This document shows, in pieces, positions 1 to 5,243 of a stretch of 5,243 nt of DNA. The notes below the pieces were generated by a model. It did not search any database. It was not told the DNA's origin and saw only the letters and a program-made list of their open reading frames with translations. Each line of letters opens with the position of its first letter. The stretch's first letter is position 1. A program made the position numbers and the translations under genes. The DNA is from Planctomycetaceae bacterium (lineage in GTDB: Bacteria > Planctomycetota > Planctomycetia > Planctomycetales > Planctomycetaceae): contig JALQWE010000312.1 of the NCBI GenBank assembly GCA_023258825.1, forward strand, positions 1 through 5,243, written 5' to 3'.

Positions 1-1247
1 GTGCTGCCCGGCTGCATCGCATCGCTGACGCTGTTGAAAAACGCCGACATGAGTTCGCTCAGGTGGAATCACTGGACTGCGGAAAAATCTATTCTCAGGC
101 CGAAGCCGATGTGCAGAACTTTATTGATACTTTTCGGTACTTTGCCGATCTGTCGCAGGCGGTGAATTATCGGCAGGTGATTGCCGTTCGCCATCACGAA
201 GCCTGGGTTGCCCGACATCCGTGGGGCCCCTGCGGCTTCATCATTCCGTGGAACTTTCCATTCCTGCTGGCAGGTTGGGGACTCGCTCCGGCACTGGCGG
301 CTGGCAACACGTGCGTCCTGAAGCCTGCCGAAGATACCCCGCTGTCAGCGCTGTATCTGTGCCGCGTGATCGAAGAACTGGATCTGCTTCCCCCCGGTGT
401 CCTGAACGTCGTGACCGGATACGGTGAAACGGCGGGGGCCGCCGTATCGCAGAATCCCCGCTTCCGCCGAATGAGCTTCACCGGGTCTCCCGAAGTTGGA
501 CGTATGGTGGCCGAAGCTGCGGGCCGAAATCTGATCCCGGTGAAATGTGAACTTGGCGGAAAAGGCGCGGCTGTCGTGTTCAGCGACGTGGATATTCCGG
601 AAACCGCCCAGAAACTTGTCGATGCCATCACCTTCCACACCGGTCAGGTCTGCTGTGATGCCACTCGCTGGCTGATTCAGCGAGACATCTACGATGACTT
701 TGTGTCGGAATGTGTGGCCCGCATGAAGTCTGTTCAGATTGGCTACCAGTTCGACGAAGGGGCTCAAATGGGCCCGGTGGTCAACGCAAAGCAGCGTGCA
801 CGCGTGCTCGGGTATCTGCAGAAAGGTGTTGCTGACGGGGCAGACCTGATTCTTGAAGGTGGTGAAGCTCAGATCGCCGGTAAGCACGGTTTCTATGTGA
901 AGCCAGCTCTGCTGGCCGGTTCGCTGAACAACGTGGCCGCACGCGAAGAAATCTTCGGGCCCGTCGCGTTCCTGGCCCCGTTCGCTTCCGAAGAAGAAGG
1001 AATTCGGCTCGCGAATGATACCGATTACGGCCTCGGGAATAGCGTCTGGTCCCGTGACCTGCAGCGATGTGCCCGCGTGGCCGAAGCGTTCCGGTCCGGA
1101 AATGGCTGGATCAACGCTCACAACGTCATCGTGCACGGTGTGCCCTACGGCGGCATCGGCAAGAGTGGTATGGGTGGCGGCGTGGTGAGTCCGGACACGC
1201 TGAACGATTATCTCCGTCCCATCTCTGTGGTGCGGCCGTTGCAGTAA
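1..1247 (+). CDS. NAD(P)-dependent aldehyde dehydrogenase, 5'-truncated by the window edge
   Basis: This soluble enzyme oxidises an aldehyde to the carboxylic acid with NAD(P)+. The frame is open from the first complete codon at position 3, and that upstream part (AARLHRIADAVEKRRHEF) is typical ALDH N-terminal sequence. The GTG at 63 is therefore internal, and the true start lies left of the window. About 414 residues are visible against roughly 480-500 for the family. Numbered from position 3, the landmarks are PWNFP with the oxyanion Asn84, KPAE with the cofactor-binding Lys107, the Rossmann-fold FTGSPEVG (159-166), and CELGGK with the general base Glu183. The nucleophile is Cys217 in GQVCC (codon 651-653), and EEIFGP carries the cofactor-binding Glu316. 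All key catalytic residues are present, so the enzyme should be active. The C-terminus has GGIGKSGMGGG where many relatives have a GFKxSGxGRE-like motif. The class is broadly betaine-aldehyde-dehydrogenase-like, but the substrate cannot be read from the sequence. It ends with TAA and is followed by a strong terminator, so it is the last gene of its transcript. Confidence 0.95.
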   Translation, partial: AARLHRIADAVEKRRHEFAQVESLDCGKIYSQAEADVQNFIDTFRYFADLSQAVNYRQVIAVRHHEAWVARHPWGPCGFIIPWNFPFLLAGWGLAPALAAGNTCVLKPAEDTPLSALYLCRVIEELDLLPPGVLNVVTGYGETAGAAVSQNPRFRRMSFTGSPEVGRMVAEAAGRNLIPVKCELGGKGAAVVFSDVDIPETAQKLVDAITFHTGQVCCDATRWLIQRDIYDDFVSECVARMKSVQIGYQFDEGAQMGPVVNAKQRARVLGYLQKGVADGADLILEGGEAQIAGKHGFYVKPALLAGSLNNVAAREEIFGPVAFLAPFASEEEGIRLANDTDYGLGNSVWSRDLQRCARVAEAFRSGNGWINAHNVIVHGVPYGGIGKSGMGGGVVSPDTLNDYLRPISVVRPLQ

Positions 1248-1293
1248 GTTGAGCGGTGCCCGCCACGGGCGTCCCAAAAGTTTCAGTCTCACT

Positions 1294-1332
1294 CACCTCC
1301 CCGGCCTCCAATGACGCCGGGGAGGTGTTTTT
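1294..1332 (+). terminator. Rho-independent terminator of the aldehyde dehydrogenase transcript
   Basis: A perfect 12-bp G+C-rich stem (CACCTCCCCGGC at 1294-1305 pairing with GCCGGGGAGGTG at 1316-1327) encloses a 10-nt loop. Five T residues follow directly (1328-1332). It starts 46 nt after the TAA of the dehydrogenase gene. Read on the minus strand, the hairpin is preceded by an A-run but not followed by a T-run, so it is a proper terminator only for plus-strand transcription. It could still slow minus-strand transcripts arriving from the converging operon. Confidence 0.93.
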
Positions 1333-1528
1333 ATGGGCTGCTTGCCATTCCGGACACCGGCCGTTTTTCGTCGTCCGATACTCTGCAGTCCGCGGCCTTT
1401 GCCAAATGCTTCATGGAACGCATTGTCATGCGAGCGGCTGGTGTCTGAAGCCACGGAACAGGGCCAGTTCGAAGCAGAGAGGTGCAGCGTCCTGAACGGA
1501 CCGCAACCGCTGATGGCTCTGCCTCTCG

Positions 1529-2419
1529 TCAATCGGTCGTCCGTCGCGCCGGGGCAAGGTATCGCTTTTGCCTGGCACGGATCTTCTGTCGCACGATCAT
1601 TCTGAGGTCACGATAGAACACGCTGAGCAGTTGCGACCGCTGGGAGATTCTCGCCTGAGTCGTGGTCATTCGCCGCCAACTTAGTTCGCCTGCCACCAGT
1701 GCGATCGCGACAATTCCAGTCACAAGCAAGGCAGCCCAGCGCATGTCCGGATCAAGAGATTCTGCAGTTCGGAGTTCCCGGACCAGCACTGGACCACGTG
1801 GAAGCCAGGTGACAAGGCAGGTCGCCACTGTTGAGCAGACAGCCAGCAGCAGTGCGCCGCGCATTGCCCTGTTTAAACGCTTCAGAAGTCGCCTGAGTAA
1901 CTGCCGTCGATGCTCCGATAGACGTTTCAGCAGCATTTGAAGCGATCGATCAGGCACTGGATCCGGCTCAGCGGCGCTTGGCGGGCCAGACGGTGATCCC
2001 GGTGCAAGAATTCGAAACAATGACGCCTGTGATAATTCCTGCAGAGTGTGCCTCTGCCTGCCAATGAACATCACAACCGCCAGGATGAAAAAGGTGTACG
2101 TGAGCGAATCGGCTGGTTGCATTGCGCTGCTGAATCGTCCCTCGGTCAGTACCAGATCTGCCTGCACCAGACACAGGATCAGCAGGCCACCCAGGTGCCG
2201 GAGTGAAAGTATGACGACGGCCAGCATGACCAGCAAAACGGACCACTGAACGTCCGGAGAAAACAGGTTCAGTACAACCGAAGCAGACAGTGTCATGCAA
2301 AGCAGCTGCACCGCTATGCCGCGTAGCAGTGACCACGCCGGACCAGGCGTTTCCTCATGGAAATCCAGCTCATGAGGCACTCCGGCGGGTTCTGACTCAT
2401 CCTCGGACCACGTCGTCAT
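1529..2419 (-). CDS. Multi-pass membrane protein of unknown function, third gene of MoxR-DUF58 operon
   Basis: I do not recognise a named family in this 296-aa protein. It has an acidic soluble N-terminus (about 1-30) and hydrophobic stretches at about 33-53, 58-75, 76-91 and 105-120. A hydrophilic segment (121-187) follows, Pro/Ser-rich at 139-157 and then strongly basic with repeated Arg/Leu (161-187). Two more hydrophobic stretches (188-206, 228-247) precede a basic C-terminal tail rich in Arg/Gln/Lys (248-296). That gives five or six membrane spans, and by the positive-inside rule both basic segments should be cytoplasmic. The ATG overlaps the DUF58 stop as ATGA and has a near-consensus Shine-Dalgarno, so the start is well supported. 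Its place in the operon suggests it is a membrane partner of the DUF58/MoxR pair, but this is inference. No transglutaminase-like domain or vWA MIDAS motif is visible. It is the last gene of the operon and ends with TGA at 1529-1531. Confidence 0.88.
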   Translation of the reverse strand: MTTWSEDESEPAGVPHELDFHEETPGPAWSLLRGIAVQLLCMTLSASVVLNLFSPDVQWSVLLVMLAVVILSLRHLGGLLILCLVQADLVLTEGRFSSAMQPADSLTYTFFILAVVMFIGRQRHTLQELSQASLFRILAPGSPSGPPSAAEPDPVPDRSLQMLLKRLSEHRRQLLRRLLKRLNRAMRGALLLAVCSTVATCLVTWLPRGPVLVRELRTAESLDPDMRWAALLVTGIVAIALVAGELSWRRMTTTQARISQRSQLLSVFYRDLRMIVRQKIRARQKRYLAPARRTTD

Positions 2420-4128
2420 CGTGAGCCTCCTCGTTGCGCAGAAGTTCGCCCGGTTCGAGCAAGGTCCAGTTCAGCGAGAATCATTCGGATCGCCTGCTGC
2501 TCGCCCGAGAACGTGACACTGACCCCCACCTGTCGAAGAACACTCTGCAATTGTTCTGCCAGTTCTCGACAACGCATCTGCTCGGCGACCAGCAGCAGAT
2601 CCTCAGGAGCATCGCTGGCGATTTCCACAGACGAACGCGAAGGACGGCGAAATGCCGGAGTGGGGCATATCACGGCCACTCGATGATGACGCGCTCGCGC
2701 CAATCGCAGGGCTGGCATCAGATGGGAGATGCTGTGAGTGTTTTCAAGGAGGTCGGAACAGATGACGAACAATTCGTTGTCTCGTGCATGGGCCACTGCT
2801 TTCCTGATTGCGTCGGACAGGAGTTCCAGTCTCGCAACGCCATCGTGGAAGCCACGTCCTCGAATTGAGACAACCGGGGTGAGCCATGCCATCCCCTGCT
2901 GACTGAGGAAATGCTGTGTAAATGTGGCAAGTAGCGCGTCATCCTCGATCAACTGCACATGACGCAGTGGCGGCATGGCGTACAGGTGACTGAGAATTCC
3001 TGCCAATTGACAGCGTTCGTGAAAATGACGACGACGCCATGGCAGCCATGGAGACCAGAAGGTGGGAACGCGGTTGTATCGGGCATCGAGCAGTTCCGGA
3101 AACTGCTCTCGACAAACATTGATAGCGGTTTGCTGGAGCAACGGTGTCAGACGATCAGGAAGTGGAGCCGGATTGACGGAAAAATCCGCCAGATCCTGCA
3201 GGATCCGCTGGAACCCACGCTCACCGGATACGGGGGCTCTGCGCTGCATTCCGCGTTCATCAAATGTGGTAAGTCCAACTGGATCACCGCTGGAAAATGC
3301 CGAACGGGCCACGCTGGCCGCGACAAAGGTGATCTGGTCAAGGAGTCGTTCGCCGAAACCGCCGATCCTGGTGCTGATCGAGCCGTCGACGAAGAGTTGC
3401 AGTCGTATCGGAACCTCGGATTCATACTGACGGGTCATCAACCGATCACGTCGTGCTGAGACTTTCCAGGCGATGGATTTCGGAGGGTCACCCGGCACGT
3501 ATTCTCGCAGCTCCAGTAATTCACCACCCATTCCAGCTCGTTGCAGGCGGTGGATTCCATGCTGCGGCAGTGCATTGCTGCGTTTGATCAGCGGACTGTG
3601 TTCGCCAGCTTCCACCCATGCCGGCAGGACTCGAAATACCTGGGGACAGGGAACAAATCGCTCGGCACGAAAGAGTCCCTGAGAATCCTCAAGCACCACA
3701 CGGAACCCTGGCAGCCGAATCTGTCCCGCTCCACGAATACGCGCTTCGTAGCGGAAGGCCGTTTTCTGAAACCTGGACAGGATCCTGATCTGGTGTTCGT
3801 TATTTACGACGGTTGCGTTTTCAGGGATGCTGTCACGAATTCGCAGAGGGGGACTCATCCGCCCTTTTCGCATCGTCAGACGTACTTCAACGGTGACCAG
3901 CCTGCCCGCCTGAAGTGTACCGAAGTCCTCTGATCGGCCGTTAACAATCCGCTCAATCTGCAACTGACTACAATGCTTCCACAAGCGCCAGGAGAACCAG
4001 AGCCATTCTGCCATCAGCCAGACGAGGACCGTCAGTGACAACACCGCCAGCCCGGTTTGACCTCGCGCCAGTCCCAGCGCCGTCCCGAGCAGACCTGCTA
4101 TTGTCATCCAGCGACCGGCGATTGTCAT
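2416..4128 (-). CDS. DUF58 protein with vWA-like MIDAS motif, N-terminal membrane anchor
   Basis: The N-terminus has two hydrophobic stretches (about 8-20 and 27-49), placing the protein in the membrane with most of its length probably cytoplasmic. A beta-rich region (about 55-180) follows, then the DUF58 signature: LREYVPGD (207-214), IAWKVSAR (219-226) and QYESE (234-238). Next comes LFVDGSIS, whose D248-x-S250-x-S252 matches the metal-ion-dependent adhesion site of von Willebrand A folds. GLTTFDE (285-291) and FVICSDLLEN (454-463) look like later strands and loops of the same fold. At 570 aa it is longer than many DUF58 proteins (roughly 300-450). The extra length lies mainly between the MIDAS half and the SDLLEN strand (about 320-445), including a Trp/Arg-rich stretch at 357-373, plus a C-terminal extension after 490. 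The ATG overlaps the MoxR stop as ATGA, and AGGA lies 9 nt upstream. DUF58 proteins are usual partners of MoxR ATPases, but the molecular function is not established. The family call is firm; the role is inferred. Confidence 0.93.
   Translation of the reverse strand: MTIAGRWMTIAGLLGTALGLARGQTGLAVLSLTVLVWLMAEWLWFSWRLWKHCSQLQIERIVNGRSEDFGTLQAGRLVTVEVRLTMRKGRMSPPLRIRDSIPENATVVNNEHQIRILSRFQKTAFRYEARIRGAGQIRLPGFRVVLEDSQGLFRAERFVPCPQVFRVLPAWVEAGEHSPLIKRSNALPQHGIHRLQRAGMGGELLELREYVPGDPPKSIAWKVSARRDRLMTRQYESEVPIRLQLFVDGSISTRIGGFGERLLDQITFVAASVARSAFSSGDPVGLTTFDERGMQRRAPVSGERGFQRILQDLADFSVNPAPLPDRLTPLLQQTAINVCREQFPELLDARYNRVPTFWSPWLPWRRRHFHERCQLAGILSHLYAMPPLRHVQLIEDDALLATFTQHFLSQQGMAWLTPVVSIRGRGFHDGVARLELLSDAIRKAVAHARDNELFVICSDLLENTHSISHLMPALRLARARHHRVAVICPTPAFRRPSRSSVEIASDAPEDLLLVAEQMRCRELAEQLQSVLRQVGVSVTFSGEQQAIRMILAELDLARTGRTSAQRGGSR
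2426..2432 (-). promoter_or_regulatory. Strong ribosome binding site for the membrane protein gene
   Basis: On the minus strand GAGGAGG stands 6 nt before the ATG at 2419. It lies inside the last codons of the DUF58 gene. It fixes the start of the membrane protein and suggests that this gene can initiate efficiently by itself in addition to coupling through the ATGA overlap. Confidence 0.85.
4092..4128 (-). repeat. Tandem near-duplicate of the DUF58 start region
   Basis: On the minus strand ATGACAATCGCCGGTC (4128-4113) recurs 21 nt downstream as ATGACAATAGCAGGTC (4107-4092), with 14 of 16 bases identical and in frame. The protein therefore begins MTIAGRWMTIAG. Both copies start with ATGA, but only the first overlaps the MoxR stop codon. 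It looks like a small in-frame duplication of the translation start, or an added seven-residue N-terminus before the original Met. Confidence 0.7.
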
Positions 4129-5093
4129 TGGGCTCTGTCCTGAACAACCGGTACCGCACGGATCAACTGCTGGATCGTGGTTTCGATCGTTCGGCCATCC
4201 ATTTCAGATTCAGGTTTCAGGATCAGACGATGGCTAAGTACGGGACCGCAGACCTGTTGCACGTCGGCGTGAGTCACGTAGGCACGACCATTCAACAGTG
4301 CGTGGGCTCGCGCCGCTTTCAGTAGACTGATCGCCGCTCTCGGACTGCCGCCAAGCGCCAGATCGGGATTTCGCCGACTTTGCCGGATGAGATCCACAAT
4401 GTATTCAAGCAACTCGCGTGACGCATAGACTGTGTCGAGGCTGCTGCGGATTCTGAGAATCTCTTCCGCTGTTGTGACTGCTGCGGGGACTGTCGTCTGG
4501 CGACTGTGCAGTTCAAGCATCTCGACCTCCTGCTGCCGTTCCGGGTAGCCAACGTGGATGCGAAACAGGAAGCGATCAAGTTGCGCTTCGGGGAGTCGAT
4601 AGACACCCTCCTGCTCAATGGGGTTCTGAGTCGCCAGAACCATAAAAGGGTCTGGCAGTGGCAGCGTTCGTCCCTCAATAGTGACTTGGCGTTCCTGCAT
4701 GGCTTCCAGCAGGGATGACTGAGTCCTTGCGGGGGCACGATTCAGTTCGTCGGCAAGGAGCAACTGGCAAAATACGGGACCGCGTCGCAGTACAAATTCG
4801 TTTGTTCCCCGATCGAGAACCTGCGTTCCGGTGACATCTGACGGTAACAAATCCGGCGTGAACTGGATTCGTTCAAAGTGAATCCCAAGTACCGCAGAGA
4901 ATGTGCGGCACAGCGTCGTCTTCGCCGTTCCCGGAACTCCTTCCAGCAGCACATGGCCGCCGGCAATCAGTGCCATCAGCAATTGATCAGTAACACCGCC
5001 GAGCCCGACAACAACCTGCTCGACGGATCTCAGTGTGTTGACGCGGAGCGACTGCACTCGTTGAGCAAACTCATTCGAATCGATCGAGGTCAC
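4125..5093 (-). CDS. MoxR-family AAA+ ATPase
   Basis: This cytoplasmic ATPase has the usual length for the MoxR family (322 aa). The landmarks in order are Walker A EGVPGTAKTT (51-60), Walker B LLLADELNRA (111-120), sensor-1 ATQNP (154-158), the EAQLDRF segment with a likely arginine finger (169-175), and a sensor-2-like GGSPRAA (248-254) in the C-terminal helical lid. All nucleotide-handling motifs are intact. MoxR proteins act as oligomeric chaperones or remodelling factors for vWA-domain partners encoded beside them, which here fits the DUF58 gene overlapping by ATGA. The start is a GTG at 5091-5093 with only a weak AAAGAA-like Shine-Dalgarno. No other ATG, GTG or TTG occurs in this frame between it and the window edge. 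The frame upstream stays open to 5243 but does not read like MoxR sequence. It is the first visible gene of the operon. Family assignment is secure; the cellular process is unknown. Confidence 0.95.
   Translation of the reverse strand: MTSIDSNEFAQRVQSLRVNTLRSVEQVVVGLGGVTDQLLMALIAGGHVLLEGVPGTAKTTLCRTFSAVLGIHFERIQFTPDLLPSDVTGTQVLDRGTNEFVLRRGPVFCQLLLADELNRAPARTQSSLLEAMQERQVTIEGRTLPLPDPFMVLATQNPIEQEGVYRLPEAQLDRFLFRIHVGYPERQQEVEMLELHSRQTTVPAAVTTAEEILRIRSSLDTVYASRELLEYIVDLIRQSRRNPDLALGGSPRAAISLLKAARAHALLNGRAYVTHADVQQVCGPVLSHRLILKPESEMDGRTIETTIQQLIRAVPVVQDRAQ
4138..4141 (-). promoter_or_regulatory. Ribosome binding site deciding the DUF58 start
   Basis: On the minus strand AGGA (within CAGGACA) lies 9 nt before the ATG at 4128, inside the end of the MoxR gene. 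A second in-frame ATG 21 nt later (4107) is preceded only by a CCGGTCGCTGG stretch without a good Shine-Dalgarno. The first ATG, which also makes the ATGA overlap, is therefore preferred. Confidence 0.6.
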
Positions 5094-5135
5094 GGTAGAT
5101 TCTTTGACAAAGGTTTCAGAAACGCGGTGGCAGTT

Positions 5136-5242
5136 ATCCCACGGGCTGCAGCAACCGACGGGGCACTGATGTCGGATCGCTCGTTGCCCTGGCCCGCGCG
5201 TGTCCGTATGCCCCCGTCGGTTGTCAGAGCATATCGTGGGAT
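5136..5242. repeat. Nested inverted repeat upstream of the MoxR gene
   Basis: The inner arms are a perfect 12-bp inverted repeat: CAACCGACGGGG at 5152-5163 and CCCCGTCGGTTG at 5212-5223, separated by 48 nt. Two more pairs form inside if one C (5211) is bulged. Outside them lies a perfect 8-bp inverted repeat: ATCCCACG at 5136-5143 and CGTGGGAT at 5235-5242. The gaps between outer and inner arms are 8 nt on the left and 11 nt on the right and share partial similarity (GCTGCAG versus GCTCTGA when folded). Each side is thus a roughly 28-31-nt imperfect arm. It starts 43 nt upstream of the MoxR GTG. It could be a small inverted-repeat element, a DNA cruciform or RNA hairpin, or a regulator-binding region. 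Nothing in the sequence decides between these. Confidence 0.7.
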
Positions 5243-5243
5243 G

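Noticed and set aside
345..1292. Long (315-codon) open frame on the minus strand opposite the aldehyde dehydrogenase gene
   Set aside because: It lies fully antisense to a gene with all ALDH motifs, has no recognisable motifs, and begins in the terminator region. It is a codon-bias shadow.
1419..1432. Small palindrome CGCAT-TGTC-ATGCG in the convergent gap
   Set aside because: A 5-bp stem with no T-run and no repeat elsewhere is expected by chance in sequence of this length.
1474..1527. Complementary segments (GCAGAG/CTCTGC and GAGAGG/CCTCTC) just downstream of the operon stop, possible minus-strand terminator
   Set aside because: The stem is short, the loop is over 35 nt, and no T-run follows on the minus strand.
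1333..1605. 90-codon plus-strand frame directly after the terminator
   Set aside because: Its ATG follows the T-run with no Shine-Dalgarno, it overlaps the 3' end of the membrane protein gene, and it has no recognisable content.
2959..3459. 166-codon plus-strand frame opposite the DUF58 gene
   Set aside because: It is antisense to a well-supported gene with no family signature. Similar overlapping frames occur in other registers of the same stretch.
5104..5109. Perfect TTGACA on the plus strand near the MoxR start, possible -35 of a divergent promoter
   Set aside because: No -10-like hexamer occurs at 16-18 nt spacing (the sequence there is G+C-rich). A hexamer alone is weak evidence, especially as promoter consensus in this lineage is uncertain.

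Overview
The window holds four protein-coding genes in two converging units, and looks like bacterial chromosome of moderately high G+C (mid-50s %, estimated by eye). The gene set and the style of the proteins suggest a member of the Planctomycetota: an aldehyde dehydrogenase ending in a Gly-rich GGIGKSGMGGG segment, and a MoxR / DUF58 / membrane-protein cluster with an unusually long DUF58 protein. This placement is an inference from sequence style, with moderate confidence. No rRNA, tRNA, CRISPR array or transposase gene is visible.

Positions 1-1247 (+) hold the last ~414 codons of an NAD(P)-dependent aldehyde dehydrogenase whose start lies left of the window. It is followed by a textbook intrinsic terminator (1294-1332; perfect 12-bp stem, 10-nt loop, T5). 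The rest of the 281-nt convergent gap (1248-1528) shows no credible gene and no separate terminator for the opposing operon.

Positions 5093-1529 (-) form a tight three-gene operon, read right to left. The order is a MoxR-type AAA+ ATPase (5093-4125), a 570-aa membrane-anchored DUF58 protein with a von Willebrand A-like MIDAS motif (4128-2416), and a 296-aa multi-pass membrane protein that I do not recognise (2419-1529). Both junctions are 4-nt ATGA stop/start overlaps, so the three proteins are probably made in coupled amounts and act together. MoxR ATPases encoded next to vWA/DUF58 proteins are thought to act as chaperones or metal-insertion/remodelling factors for them. The third protein would be a membrane partner. 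The substrate or process served here is unknown.

Positions 5094-5243 lie upstream of the MoxR gene. They contain a nested inverted repeat (12-bp perfect inner arms, 8-bp perfect outer arms, about 107 bp overall). It may be a small inverted-repeat element, a cruciform or hairpin, or a regulatory site, and is the most unexplained feature in the window. Both strands are also open in one register here up to the window edge, so the start of a divergent gene cannot be excluded.
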